From NCBI GenBank assembly GCA_963210315.1, contig OY723261.1, positions 124,001 through 188,000 of the forward strand: a stretch of 64,000 nucleotides of DNA. Reading direction: 5' to 3'. Positions 19,349-31,196 of the stretch are shown here, one piece after another. The DNA is from Rhynchopus euleeides. Taxonomy: Eukaryota; Euglenozoa; Diplonemea; Diplonemida; Diplonemidae. The notes beneath the pieces are model-generated. The model was not told the DNA's origin. It worked only from the letters and a program-made list of their open reading frames with translations, and ran no database searches. The position numbers and the translations under genes were made by a program. Numbering within the stretch: position 1 is the stretch's first letter; each line of letters opens with the position of its first letter.

Positions 19349-19840
19349 AATCTCGAGGGTGTTCTACGCGGCTCCTGGAACTCACTTCCTTCTCAGGTGT
19401 TTCTGGGCATGGGGCAACCTTGCCCAGGTGTTTCTGGAGTCCCGCCCCACATGTCGTGCGTTCTTTCGTACGGTGTATAGTGAGTTCTGGCAATAATTTT
19501 TTGCTCGGTCAGCGCAGTGCCTCCAGTCCTGTCTCAGTAGCCACACAGAAAGGGGGACCAAAAAAAACTGGGGGGGGACCAAAAAGCGAGACCCCCCCCC
19601 CCAGATTGCGTAGTTTGTGCGTAGTGAAAAAGGGGTAAATCAGGGGCACCAGTTGTGGTAAAAAAAAGTTGATCGTGAACTGCGCTGGTTCAGGCCAGTT
19701 CACGATCAACCTTTTTTTCGATTTCGGTGGAGTGGAATACCACGGACTGGGGAATGCGCCCAACCCAAAATTTGGGAATTTTTCAAACATGCCATTTTGA
19801 ATAGTATTACTTAGTAATTCTATTCGCCCCCCCCCTGTAA

Positions 19841-20953
19841 CGAAATAGGCCCCTATTTCTCCCCGAGCGAACGCCCTGGCAGGCAGATACCCCACTGGCT
19901 GAATTGGCCAGGTTGGCGAGGCTGTCACGGCGTGTGTGGGCACTACACACGGACCTCCTTCATCAGGTTTTTGGTTCCCCACACGGCCGCGACACCCTCT
20001 TCGTCTAGAGTGAGTCTGCGACTTGTAGTACAGAGCCGGCTCCCCCCCCCCCCCCACTTCCCAAGTTTGGCGTTTCGCTGTTAATTGAGGCCCCGTTTCG
20101 GTGGCTTCCCCTTCTTGCCTGCAGTCTTCTGATTAGGAATCCCCCACACCTCCTGGAGAGGAAAATCAAACAGACGTCCCACCACCCACCTCAACCCAAG
20201 CAGCTGGAAAGTGCGTTGGTCGGGGGTGGCAGGCGGAAAGCTTTGGTTAAAGTAGGCCCTGAGGCACGCACACCGAGTTACCACAGGCAGAATGGAGCTC
20301 GCACGCCACAGTGGCATGTTGGCGGGTCGGGCGAACCCAATAGTGTCGGTCGGTTCACAGAACATGCATCTCCACTCGCGGCGAACAAAGGTGTTACCTC
20401 CCCGCCCACCCACCCTACCCACCCCCACCCCACGCTGTTCGAAGGCCTTGAATCGCGGGGGGGCAGCTCGCCGGAAGGCGATCTGTCCCCGCAAACAGGC
20501 TGCGTGAGCATGCGCCTCAGTCAGGAGAAGGAACAGGCGGGGTGCGACAGCACGAAGGGTCGCCAGATGTTCAAAAACCCCACCGCCCCTTGTGATACCC
20601 ATGCCGGGTGCCAAACAATCCCTGTGGCCTGAAGTGATCCCTCTGATGCCACAACACGACGCTCGTGGGAATCTTTCTGCAGTCGTGTCTGGAAGGTTAC
20701 CGAAGGTATCCAGCCCGGCGCAGTAGAGAGCAGCCACGGGGAGGTGCGATACCATGTCGCAAGACCCCCTGAGGCGGGGCAGCCAGATCCACCTCCGCAT
20801 TCTCTGTTTGCAGTGCAGAGCACACCCCAGGGGAACACACTACCCCACACCCGCCCATCAAGAATCTCAACAGATGGCGAGCCAGTTTTGCCTGAGCGCA
20901 AGGTCGAGGCTGCCTCCACAGTCACCCAACACAAAGTGGCAGCACCACTGCAC
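19841..20953. other. Gene-poor stretch downstream of the EF-hand gene
   Basis: A minus-strand frame of 239 codons (20800-20081) is open but has no recognisable family and no codon pattern like the neighbouring genes. It begins right after a possible acceptor (CTGCAAACAG near 20804-20813), so part could be a last exon of the EF-hand gene. A poly-G/C run lies at 20043-20056. Confidence 0.35.
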
Positions 20954-22873
20954 TCACGAGTTGACGCTGATCCTCCACAAGGCGGACATCGGGGACCCTG
21001 GCTCGCTGGTTCGGCCAGAGTTTGCCAACGCGGGGGGGGCTTCCGGGCCCTGGGCCTTGGGGGTCTTGGGTGACCCCTGGGGGCACTCGGAGAGCAGCAT
21101 GACAGACGTGACGCTGTCGCAGTGGTTCAGAACCTTGGGCTCCTTCGCGGGGCTGTTCTCCTCCTGCACCGCTTCGACGGGGGGCTGGCTGCTTGTCGCG
21201 AGAACCACGGCTGATTTTCGCCGGTTCTCCGTGATCAGGCGCGCGGTGTTGATGACAGTGGAAACACTCACCTGCGCAGACCCACCGAGCAACGCCGAAG
21301 GGCAGCCGCTCTCCCCGAGCTGCGCGCGGTGATCCGCTCGCGCCGAATCCGAAGCTTTCCTCAACATCGCCATGTCCTGCATCGACAGGATCCCCCTGCT
21401 CGCGAGGTTCGAGAGTGACGACCCCACCCGCTGGGGCTTCGTCGACAGCACGTTAACATCGATCTCCGGCGTCACCTCTCCGGGGGTCCGCAGCGCCTTC
21501 CGCGAAAGAGATCGCAGCCCAAGCGCAGGCCGCAGCCGCCGTATCGCCCTCTCAGACCCTGTCATGCTCGTGGTGGTCGACACCGAGACGGTGGAGTGGG
21601 TGCTCCCTGTCGGGGAGGGCAGCGGCTTGTTGGAGGACGTCGCCTCGTCGTCGCTGGAGCCGACACTCTCCGTATCCTGCACCGTGCCATCCAGGGAGCG
21701 GGGGGTGAGGGTGCCTGTGAGGCTGAGGCGCGTCGGGCGGGAGGGGTGCCCGGGCATCGAGGGCAGCAGGTAGTTGAAGGCGGACATCGAGAGGTCCAGC
21801 GCTGACTCCACAGCAGCCGAATGCGTGGAGTGGTGCCGCACGGACATGCGGCGGGGGAATTCGGCAGAGCTCTTTGTCTGCGACATGGCACAGAATTGCT
21901 TGCCTTGGTCGTCCTGATCGCTGGAGGCGCTGTTGTGGAACGACGTGGTCTGCGTGAAGCCGAAGATCTGGTTCTCTGGGGTGTCGCTGATGGTGAGGCT
22001 GGGCTCCCCTGCCGTGTCCTCGATGTGGCCCACCTCCAGCACCGGCACCGGCACCTTCATCATCGCAGACGCTGCCACCACCACCTTCTTCACCAAGCTA
22101 TTGTTTTTCAACGCCTGGCTCTCACTGTCAGCCGATTCCTGGTCCTCCTCGCACTCCGTCACCAACTCCGACTCCCCCTCCGAGTCTGTGGTGCTCCCGC
22201 CGTCACCCCCGAGGTTGCTGTCCAGCTTCAGCAGGTCAGACATCATGGGGTACGCCTCGATGAACTCCTCGAACTGGATCTCGCCGTCGCCGTTTGTATC
22301 GAGCTCCTCAAACAGCTCGTCGCAGACACGGTCGATCTCCTGCTCCCCAGAGGAGTCGCTGGAGATGCTGTTCAGCACGCCCAGCACCTCTTCGTAGGAC
22401 AGGGCACCGCTGCCGTCGTAGTCAAACATGCTGAAGATCAGGGACAGCTTCTCTGCAGCGCTGCCTCTGTCGAAGACGGCAATGAGGGACATGATGACGG
22501 GGAAGCACACAACTTCATTGGCTTTTAGCGCAGAGCACATGATACGCACCAGCTTCGGGTTCATCCCGCTTTGGCTTAGCAACCTGTAGACCAGAGACGC
22601 GCCTTGGAAGTTCTGATCTACCAGGGAGTCGTACAGCGCCTTTGCCTCCTGCAGCTCCATATCGCTGAGCATGGTTGTCACCATCAAAGCATGTAGGTCG
22701 TAGTCATCTGTCGGAACCATGTTGTGATGCTCCAGCAGATCAGTCACCGTCTCCGCCTTCATCCCATCGTAGTTGTCCTTCCGCACCAACCCGATGCCGA
22801 AAGTGCTCCGTAGGGTATACTGGAGCGACCGCAAACCGTTGTTGTCAAACAGAGTCGAGACACACCCACCCAT
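20954..22873 (-). CDS. EF-hand calcium-binding protein, probable N-myristoylation
   Basis: A protein of 639 residues from the ATG at 22873. This start, rather than one 14 codons upstream, gives MGGCVS, a classic N-myristoylation plus palmitoylation signal, so attachment to the inner face of a membrane is likely. Residues 1-145 are helical and resemble the N-lobe of calcineurin-B- or CDPK-like proteins. Two canonical EF loops follow: DYDGSGALSYEE (151-162) and DTNGDGEIQFEE (192-203), both with good Ca-binding positions. The remaining two thirds is Ser/Thr-rich and disordered, with likely phosphorylation sites. The stop codon lies inside a GTGAGT sequence that is also a perfect 5' splice site, so the annotated C-terminus may be an unspliced end. 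It is probably a calcium sensor; partners are unknown. Confidence 0.8.
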   Translation of the reverse strand: MGGCVSTLFDNNGLRSLQYTLRSTFGIGLVRKDNYDGMKAETVTDLLEHHNMVPTDDYDLHALMVTTMLSDMELQEAKALYDSLVDQNFQGASLVYRLLSQSGMNPKLVRIMCSALKANEVVCFPVIMSLIAVFDRGSAAEKLSLIFSMFDYDGSGALSYEEVLGVLNSISSDSSGEQEIDRVCDELFEELDTNGDGEIQFEEFIEAYPMMSDLLKLDSNLGGDGGSTTDSEGESELVTECEEDQESADSESQALKNNSLVKKVVVAASAMMKVPVPVLEVGHIEDTAGEPSLTISDTPENQIFGFTQTTSFHNSASSDQDDQGKQFCAMSQTKSSAEFPRRMSVRHHSTHSAAVESALDLSMSAFNYLLPSMPGHPSRPTRLSLTGTLTPRSLDGTVQDTESVGSSDDEATSSNKPLPSPTGSTHSTVSVSTTTSMTGSERAIRRLRPALGLRSLSRKALRTPGEVTPEIDVNVLSTKPQRVGSSLSNLASRGILSMQDMAMLRKASDSARADHRAQLGESGCPSALLGGSAQVSVSTVINTARLITENRRKSAVVLATSSQPPVEAVQEENSPAKEPKVLNHCDSVTSVMLLSECPQGSPKTPKAQGPEAPPALANSGRTSEPGSPMSALWRISVNS

Positions 22874-23268
22874 CGTCCGCTCAGCCGGCGGCGCTGAGCC
22901 CCCACCACCCCCCACGGGGGGGGCGGTGGGGGTCCCTTGCGGCTGGAGGGAGGGGGGCCTCAGAGCTCACCTCCTCTCGCTCAAGAAGTGCACGGCGGCA
23001 GGGCTAGTCTGGGCATCTCCTCAACTCAAACAAAAGGGGGTGGTTTCCTTTGAGGCGGCTCGCTGCTATTTAAACACGCGGGGACGTGAGGGGCTGTGTG
23101 CTGTTCACGACCACGCCATCAGAGGATAGGGTTAGGGGGACAGAGGTTAAGAGGTGTGGAGATGAGCGGGTGGGCCTGTGTGGAGGGAGGGTGTTTAGTG
23201 GAAAGACGGGCGGCGCAACAAGGAAATCCTCCTCTGCAATCAGCGTGGGGGCTGGGTGGGGGGGGGGG
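22874..23268. other. Upstream region of the EF-hand gene
   Basis: No further gene. A GC-rich inverted repeat CCCCACGGGGGG lies near 22909-22922 and a TATTTAAA word near 23067. No promoter can be assigned with confidence. Confidence 0.35.
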
Positions 23269-24819
23269 TAGGGAAAACCTTAAGGGGGGAAAATTACGGG
23301 ATTTTTCACATAGGCGAGGAACACGCACAAAATGGCTGTAAACTTGAAACCCCGGCCCCTGGGAGTATTTGGGGGCGGTCTGGGTGGTTTTTGGGGGTAT
23401 TTGGCCTCTTCTGAGCCAATCCGTGACCATGCTCAAAAAAGTGTCATGGTTTGGTTCCGGCCCCCTCATTTGAACCACCCTTCCGAACCCGTCCCGCCCA
23501 ACTTGCCCGCAACATGCCGCCTTTTCTTGTCTTGGGTGGGCACTGATGCCACCGGTTCAATTTGGGAGCAAATGCGTGTGACAAGCTTGGGAAGGAGCGT
23601 CTTCTCGCCAGCATTTCCTGATAACACTTGCTGCAGCGTCCACCACTGCGCCTGCCGGTTTGTACACCGAATAAGGCTTTGGAACCCACACCGGCATATT
23701 TTCCAAAGACGCCAGTCCCAAACTCCACTCGCGCACCGTCTCCGGCTTCTCCTTTCCATCTGCGGCTGAGTTCCCCAGCATTCTGGCCGTCGTCCGGCAT
23801 CTCTTTTAGCTCTTTCAGTCATGGTTATGAAAATATATTGTCCCATAGAAACGATATGTTACTGATATATTGCCATATATGGACCATATTGTGAAAGGAG
23901 ATTTACAGTATTGCCATATATTGTTACAATCTTGCAATATATGGACCATTTTGTGAAAATATTGCCATATATGGGCCATATTGTGAAATGAGAATTACAG
24001 TTTTGCCATATATTGTTACAATATTGCAATATATTGTGCATTATTGCAACATGTAAAACCCCATACATTTTACATTTTGGTCCATATATTTACCATATTT
24101 TGACAATATGTTAGACCATTTTGCAAAATGGTGTCACTGCAATAATAAAACAAGAAGAATATATCCAATATAAAACCCATATTTCAATACTGACAATATA
24201 TTTGTATAACCATGTTCAGTGCTGCAATGAAGCGCGTAAGTGGGGGTGATGGTGCAGAGGACGGGGATCATCGCCACTGAGAAGTGCCACTGCAGTGCCG
24301 TAGAGCCGGGGTGACACAGTTGATACACCACACCCACTTCGCTGTTGCCGTTTCCCCTGATGAAGTTCCCGATGCATCCGACACCTCGGGGAGGGCACAT
24401 AATAACGCCTCCCGAGCGACGCCCTTGCATTCGCAGACACACCCCGGTCTTGTTGAGGATATCGGCAGAAACCTGACAGAACACTCGCTGAAATGCCATT
24501 TTTTTGGCCCGGTAGTGCCCAGATGCCTCATCAGAGGCGGCAGAACGTGGTACATGACGGGGGATGGTGATGACGCAGGTGACAGGGTGCTCGGGAGACT
24601 CAGCCGGGGAGGGGTTCGGTACCAAACCATGACATTTTTTTTCAACACAGCGTTTCAGCCGCGTTCCGGGGCACCAAAGTGGGTGTCCCACACCCAGGGG
24701 CGGTTTCTGGGGTGGTCTGGCCACTTTTTCAGCATTTTTGGAGGGTTTATGGTGGAAAATTGCCTATGTCGAAAAATGTCGTAATTTTGACGGATTTCGG
24801 TACCTTAAGACGGTCCCTA
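23269..24819. mobile_element. 1.55-kb inverted-repeat element with AT-rich core
   Basis: The left end (TAGGGAAAACCTTAAGG, then AAAATTACG and ATTTTTC, CATAGGC) recurs inverted at 24766-24819 as TAGGGACCGTCTTAAGG, AAAATTACG, ATTTTTC, CATAGGC, about 75 percent alike over 55 bp. Further in, TGTCATGGTTTGGT at 23443 is matched inverted near 24630. Both ends lie next to G/C runs. There is no coding capacity. Because of the divergence it is an old copy. Confidence 0.65.
23828..24190. repeat. AT-rich degenerate tandem repeat
   Basis: Words of the type TATTGCCATATATGG, CCATATTGTGAAA and ATATTGTTACAAT recur about every 50-70 bases. The stretch is far more AT-rich than the rest of the window and forms many imperfect palindromes. 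Confidence 0.8.
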
Positions 24820-25280
24820 GGGGGGGGGGGGGTGGTGGCGATCGCGGTCACTCGAGTTTGTTTCGCTGTTGGCGCAGCCTCTCCTTTCCCTTGGCTTTGG
24901 TCAGCCCCGGATGGGCTAGACAGCAGGACGTGTTTCCACGAGGTGCAGTTCACGAGGGAAAGGCGCATGAAGCGCTAACAGAACAGGCGGTGCAGGTGAG
25001 GAACATAGAGGGCATTCGGCAAGCAACTGTGGCATCCCGTTGGGCCCGAGTCATCATCGGGTGCACCGCCTGATCTGCGCTCATGACGCGGACCTACCGC
25101 CACCCCGACACACAGACACAACGTGGCGCTAAAGCACCGATCTAACTACAGGTTTATGAAATTATAACGCTGGTGTCGCGGCTGGATGCAAGGGGATCAA
25201 TCAAATAAACAACGCGGCAGTGCCCTCGGAGCCAGAACGGGCCAGCCAGAAGATCCCGGGTAGAAGGGTAAGTGGATGGG
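24820..25280. other. Intergenic, no gene seen
   Basis: The stretch between the inverted-repeat element and the 3' end of the Ser/Arg-rich gene shows no frame with protein-like composition and no clear repeat. Confidence 0.4.
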
Positions 25281-27435
25281 TTAATCAAACGGCGACGTGG
25301 GGCTCACGATAGAACCGCGGAGGGTGGGGTACCCATCTGTGAATGTGGTGGAGCGCGTTGCAGCATCGTCGGAACTCGAGTCGTCCCCAGCAGCATACAC
25401 CCGGCGCCGCCCAGATGCCCGTGACGAGCGTGATACAGAAGAGGCGGTTGAGGGTGCAGGGGAGATGCGCAGCTCGTCGCGCGTCGTATCCTGTGAAGAC
25501 GGGGGGGGAGGGGGTGGGACAGGGGTGTCCATAGAAACTCCCGCGTTTGCCACACAACACAAAGCCTTGCCGTTCTGCCAAACAGCGGCAAGCTCGCAGA
25601 AGATCCCCCCCCCCCCCCCCCCTGGAGTCCGAACATCTGATTCAGAACCGTTCAAAACATGTTTCAAAGAAGGTGCCCATCGGATCTACCCAACATACCC
25701 ACGCGCTGCCAGACTTCTTCTTTGAAGACTTGCTGCTCCTCCGGGAAGAAGCCGCCGTATCGGCACTGCTTCGGTAACTCCGCTGCGTCTGCACACTCGG
25801 CGTGTCCGCCGACACGCCCCCACCCACGGGCACCGCCAGGCCCTCCCCGGTGCCCCTCCGCCCCGTCGAGGCAAACGCGCTGCCCGACGCCGACGAGTTG
25901 TCCTTGCTGCTCGACCCGGTGCTGCTGGGCGTCGGATCCGCCTTCACCGGAACAGACTCATCGTCAGACCCGTTGATGTCCAGCACGGGCTGCGCGAGCG
26001 GCACCTCGCGGTACAGATCCCCATGGGGCGGCTCCCGCACCGGCACCCTGAACGACGCCTCGCTGCGCACCCTCCGCGGCGGGGCATGCGCCACCCTCCC
26101 CAGGGTCCCCCCCGTGTCGCTCAGGAAGCTGTCCTCCACCGACCTCCCCCCGCTGGACCGCCTGCTGCGCCCGCTCACACCGAGCAGCCCCACAGCCTCC
26201 GCAGCCTCCACACGCCGCGCCACCGGGCCCGCCTCCACCACCTCCTCCTCCTCCTCAACATTGATCGGCTGCGGCGTGTGCAGCTCCGGCACCACCGGAA
26301 CCGCCGCAGGCGGTGTGGGTGTCTCATCCGCCCTCGGGACGGAATCCTCTCTCCGCACCACCCCGGCGCGCGCCCCCTCTGGCGTGCTGGGCTGAGGGGG
26401 CTCCGCCCCCTCCAGGCTCGCAGTCGCACGGCTGCTGCGCCGCGAGCTGCCCCTCCGCATCCCAGACGCATGCCTCTGCGGTGGGGCACCCTCCTCCTGC
26501 GTCGCCTCCGACAGCAGGTCGTGGATCTGCTGCGACTGCGACCGGGCCACCCCTCTGCTGGACCCCCCTGCGACGCTGGATACCCTCCGCGAAGGCGGCT
26601 GAGACTGGTGCTGCTCCCGCGGCGTGGAACCGGGCCCACTCAGAGGGGTCGGCAACCCCCCCATCCGCAGCGCGTGGAAGTGCCTGTCGAGCTCCACACA
26701 CACCTCACCCCCAGCGGGGGTTGACGGCTTGCCCGGCTTCCCCCTCCGCCCCGGGCTGTACTGAAAAAACCTGTAGTCATCGGTGTTCTGGAAGAAATGC
26801 TTCGGCGCCCCTGCGTGCAGCAGCTCGTCCCTCCCCGACAAATTGGATATGCTCCACTTCGCGATATCGCTCGCCCTCGCGAGGGCCTGCCCCAGGGCCT
26901 CCAAGGCGTAGGCACGCATGTGCCGCTTCGCTGTCCGCTCCATCGAGTTGGCACCCTTCTCCCCCAGCCCCTCGTGAACCGAGAGGAAGTGCATCCGCCC
27001 TGCCGCGGTGCTGAGCTCGCTGGCAGTCTTCTGTATCTCCAGCATGTTCTCCAGCATCTGCAGGCGGGTGTGCACCTCGGGACGCAGCACGAAGTTGGGA
27101 GCCACGCGTGGGGGCGAGCGGGAGGGCCTCCACCCCATAGGCGCCCCAGACAGCGGGGTGCGGCTGGGCGACGCGTGGCGGGGCGACTGGTGAGGCATCG
27201 GGAGGCTGCGGGACCTGACAGGGCTGGGTGTGTAGGCGGGGCTCTTCACGCGGGAGGCGCTGCGCGGCACCTTGGGGACGTGTTTGGCGCGGGGCTCGCG
27301 GGGCATGCCGGCGGGGGAGCAGCCGGGCTTGCCGGTGAGGGTGCCGACCCTGTCGCTCAGGTAGGCGATGGCATCGCGCACGCAGGGGGGGATGTCGTCC
27401 CACTCCTCGGTGCAGACGTCCACCCCGCCATACAT
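25281..27435 (-). CDS. Ser/Pro/Arg-rich protein of unknown function, two exons
   Basis: Exon 1 is 27435-25699 and exon 2 is 25490-25281. The intron (25698-25491, 208 bp) begins GTATGT and ends in a C-rich tract with CTTCACAG; both sites keep phase 0, joining SGSAW to DTTRDEL. The product is 648 residues. The first 35 residues (CTEEWDDIPPCVRDAIAYL) look like a short folded helical motif. About residues 115-225 (LQMLENMLEIQKTASELS to FFQNTDDYRFFQYSP) form a helical, possibly coiled-coil section that may be the conserved core. The rest is low-complexity, rich in Ser, Arg and Pro, with acidic EEEEEVVEAG. No family is recognised. A scaffold or cytoskeletal role would fit but is only a guess. The ATG lies 5 bases after a strong acceptor-like TCACACACAG, so a leader may be spliced on. 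Confidence 0.75.
25491..25698 (-). other. Intron in the Ser/Pro/Arg-rich gene
   Basis: The donor is TGG|GTATGT and the acceptor CTTCACAG|GAT, with a long C-rich tract before the acceptor. It also contains a G run. The downstream part continues the same low-complexity composition, which supports the splice. Confidence 0.75.
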
Positions 27436-29545
27436 CCACCCTGTGTGTGACGGGGGGGGGGGGGGAAGGGGCTGTGGGGTGTGGTGGGTGCTGTGGACAG
27501 AAAAGGGGGGGGGGGTTTGATCGTCGAGAGGGAATGGAAAAGTAAATCTCCCAGCACCTTCTCGCAATGTTAGTCCTTTTTGTAGTCACTACACCAGATA
27601 TGTTGCACAAGGCAGATCAATGCACAACGGGAGAAAACGGCAGAAAAGGGGGGGGGGGTTGATTGTAGAAAGTAGCGTATTTGCGTCCGGTTGTTTGTTT
27701 TCTTCAGGCACAGTGAGTCTATTCCACCCCACCCTGACACACACGGCATGTTGGCATGTGTTGAGCCGAGGAAAAGGGGGTGGGTGGGGTGAGGTGAGGT
27801 GGCAGAGCCGTCGATGAAGGGCCGTTCATTCGCGTCGCGCGTGTCTTTCTTCGTTCCCATCAGTTGGGGGACACAGCCCTCCCTCTCGTAGCGCGACACC
27901 AGGGGGTGGGGCGGTGGAGTGTGGTTGAGCCAGAGAGAAAAGTAGAGAGAAAGAGTCTCCGAAGAGGATTCCTGTGTGCTCCCGAAGAAGGGGGGGAGGG
28001 GGGGAACCCAGCCGGCTGAACCGGTTGTGCGTTTTGCCCTTATTTTTTTTTGGAACACAACATAACGTACCAACACACACATTGGCCTTTTGGTTGCCTG
28101 TCCCTGCGTCGGTGATTTTGCACAGGTATGTCTGTGCAAAACCAACAACAGTATCTCTTGCATTTCAGATTCAAGACGCTGCGGGCCAAGAGGTTTTCTT
28201 GAGAAAAGGCGGGTGAAGAGGGGGGGGGGGGGGGGGAATCGGACTTCCTGAGGGCGCAGTGACTAGCGGGAGAACCTGCGTGTCATGGCATGGACACATG
28301 ATCACCACATAGGAACAAGAGCCAAGGTCACTTATTCCGTTGCATTTCTGCCTGACGATTTCCTGCTGGAAATTGCTGGAAAGCACGCCTCCCGAGTTGC
28401 GCTCTTCGTGTGCACGAACTGTGCCTGCCAGTGCAGGTGTGCAGAATACCGAACACTAAGTTGGAAAAACACGTTGTCTTGCCAAAAACCCTACTGGGCG
28501 CCATTCTTTTGTTTGCCCGAACAGTACACTATTTGCCTGCATTCGGAAAAGAAGATCTCAACGCAACGTGAGTTATGCCCCTTCGTGGTTGGATGCCACT
28601 GGGTGGATTCACGGTGCGGATTCGGAATACCCCCCCTGAGGGATGATATGGTATGCGGCAGGCATACCCTGTCCGGCCGGTCAGTGACAACTTCCCACCA
28701 ATACGAATTCTTGCTTGGAGTTCAGAATGGGGTAATATCCAGAATCCAGAATGGTATCAGTAAACGATGCGGAAGCGCTTTCAAATACAAGATCCAAGCT
28801 GTTTGCATGTGGCATATATGAAGAACTTTCGCTTCCTTTCATTCTGTTGCCGAGTAGTCACGCAAGCTGTTCCAAATGACCCCATTGCAACAAGCCTGTC
28901 ACACAGTGGTGGAAACGTGACCAGGAAACGGGTAGAATTGACAATGCAACAAACCGCATCGCCGCACACACCGGCCGACATTTTCGAGTGAGGGTGGACA
29001 TTTTACCCCTCCACTGACACACTTCAACGGCAATTCCTCTCCCCCTCACTTCACTACAACAGGTGACAAAAGAGACAGTTTGGACACAGCAAAGGGATTC
29101 CCGGCCTACCCCTTCCTGGGGAATAATTCGGGGTGACGTATCAGAGCAACGAAACAGACTGGCTGAGATAGAGGGCCCCCGCCCGGAGTGCGGCCACCGC
29201 ATCTGCCGATGAGTGCAGTGTGCCTCACGGGTTGGCCCTGCCCGGTTGGGGGGAGTGTGACCAGGGGGGCATCGTGTCAATGGAGATGCTGAGGCCGTAA
29301 AGGGTGGCCCCGCAAGTGCTAAGCGCTACGGCATCACGCAGGGCAGCCCATTCGCGAGCCATCAGGCACACAACTGCAAACATATTGCAGAGGTTGGCCA
29401 GGTGCCAGGTGTCCACCGCCTGATGGCGTCTTGATAGGGTTGGGGGTCTGGCATGAACCTTTTCGAAAAGAGAGTCCGAAAAGATTTACCGTGCGCTGCG
29501 ATGCACAACTACGATGCACACACACCCCTTTTTGTTACCACGCGG

Positions 29546-29602
29546 CTCTGCTCCGTTTCACAACCCGGCTCAGCGGAGCCGGGCTGCGAAGCGGAGCAGA
29601 GC
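29546..29602. repeat. GC hairpin with nested stems
   Basis: GGCTCTGCTCCG pairs with CGGAGCAGAGCC, and inside it AACCCGGCTC pairs with GAGCCGGGCT around a 4-base loop. It is an almost perfect 57-base cruciform or hairpin of unknown role. Confidence 0.75.
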
Positions 29603-31158
29603 CGTGTTCGTCGCCCCACACCTTGCAACCCAACACAATATAGATACGAACACCACATGGGAGTTCAAAGAACGCACGAGGGGGTGGGGTATGGGTGGGT
29701 TGACCGATCTCCAACCCGATGCACAGCCGGCCTCTTCAGACCCGCTTGACCCTGATGGAGATGGGGAGGCACGCACCGGGCCCGATGCAGTGTACGGGCT
29801 TCTCATGCTTGAACAGGGAGCTGTGCCGGCCAAAAGGCTTGGCGCTGCACTCCTTTGATTGGCACTGTGCCGTTGTGTGACGACTGCAAGTTGTCAACCA
29901 AACCCGCCGCCGATCCCACAACGGGTGCACTGATCATGAATAATGTGCAGGGCAATGTGCAGGGCACCAGCCTTTACAACGCGACACCCCACTGAGAGAT
30001 CACCCTGAGAGGGCCCGCCTGTTCATGCAAAGCACCCTACTGAGCCCGCTCCAGAGAGTCGCTGCAAACGCTCCGCGGATAAACTAAAATACGACTGAGC
30101 CACTCTGGCCTCTGTTACTGCTAATGCATGAACCGCTTCCACCGGGTGAAATACAAAAGAGATCCGAACAACAGAGCGCACACTCGTTCCTCAAGGCTGT
30201 GTTGTAGGCCTGTGAAGTGGTGACAACGCGAAAGGAGCGGACGATATACTTCGTCACTTGCCGTGACTTTGCGACGCTTCGTCGCTGGATCGTACCCTCC
30301 TCCCGAAGTTGAGCGCACACTTCGCTTAAAAAAAACATACCATTGAAGAACGAGAGGGTTGAGCGCCACAATGTCGCTTCGCTCGGCGTATTCGGATACA
30401 ATATCATACGAGGAGTCGGAATGAAGGGAGGGCAGCAACACACGCCAAAGGCTGGGATGTGGCAACCAGACACTATCTTTGATAACACGCGCGAGAAAAA
30501 AAGGTGCAGCCAATGATGCTGTGCAAGAAAGGGCAACGGAGAGCAACCCGCCCCTTTGATGCAATCTCCACACGCAAACGCAAACCCGACGGGGGGTCAC
30601 GGGGGGGGGGGGGTGGGATGGGGTGGGGGGGGGGGGGGTGCAAAAGGGCTCCGTACTTCACCTAGCTGACGCACTCCCGAAAAGAGAAACGATATTTCGA
30701 GAGGCTTTTATTCGCAAGCCATGACAAGGTCGCAACACGCGGGACACGCTGACTTATTGGGGACGGGGGAAGAGAACGAGAGTGGTGCCATTCGCGACAG
30801 TGCGTTGCGGTGCATTTCCTTCCGATTTACAGGAGAAATAAAGCACCAGGGAGTTTGCCAAGAAGTTGCCTCATCGCGAAAGGCCTCCCAGAAAGAAAGA
30901 GAAGTACATCCTGAAACAACCTGATGAAACTGTCGGCTGGCTTGCTGCTGACTTAGATTACTTCGCAACCAGAAGACCTGAGTGGACTGGAGGGCACGCC
31001 ATTCCACAACGACCCATGCTGTGAGGTCCAGTCTCATAGCGTCTGGATGAGGAGTCGCAGGAACACAACGCTCATCATGATGGGTTAAAATAAAGCTGGA
31101 GTTCGTGCAGGATCATTCATGGATTGGATAAAGAAAAGGGTGTTTGCGAGACAGCCGA

Positions 31159-31160
<2 letters not shown>

Positions 31161-31193
<33 letters not shown>
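31161..31193. repeat. (GA)n microsatellite
   Basis: About 16 GA units in a row. Confidence 0.95.

Positions 31194-31196
<3 letters not shown>

Larger units (their letters stand above)
18696..19604. mobile_element. Nested 0.9-kb insert with 26-bp flanking direct repeats
   Basis: The words ATTGCGTAGTTTG and TGCGTAGTGAAAA form a 26-bp direct repeat at 18670-18695 and 19605-19630. Between them, the sequence starts with a G run followed by TCTC and ends GAGA followed by a C run, so it has about 20-bp inverted ends. This is the pattern of an insertion with target duplication, though 26 bp is long for a DNA transposon. The insert carries minus-strand frames with protein-like content. Confidence 0.65.
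18416..19837. mobile_element. TA-flanked element with about 115-bp terminal inverted repeats
   Basis: The left end (18416 onward, CAGGGGGGGGGGCGAATAG...) is repeated inverted at 19719-19837 with only a few differences over about 115 bp, to the word CACTCCACCGAA. The dinucleotide TA flanks both ends, as in mariner-type or other TA-target elements. It carries no recognisable transposase, so it looks non-autonomous. A perfect 22-bp inverted repeat with a short loop (19661-19718, AAAAAAAGTTGATCGTGAAC type) lies inside. A second insertion of about 0.9 kb sits within it. Confidence 0.85.

Noticed and set aside
18416-19837. Autonomous mariner element
   Set aside because: TA flanks and inverted ends fit, but no DDE transposase motif is present between them.
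20081-20800. A 239-codon minus-strand frame
   Set aside because: No family, no repeats and an unusual mix of Trp, Cys and Arg. It may be partly a last exon of the EF-hand gene, but splice phases do not favour this frame.
30121-30600. A minus-strand frame of about 159 codons
   Set aside because: It looks faintly protein-like, but has no family, no splice support and no repeat or neighbour context.
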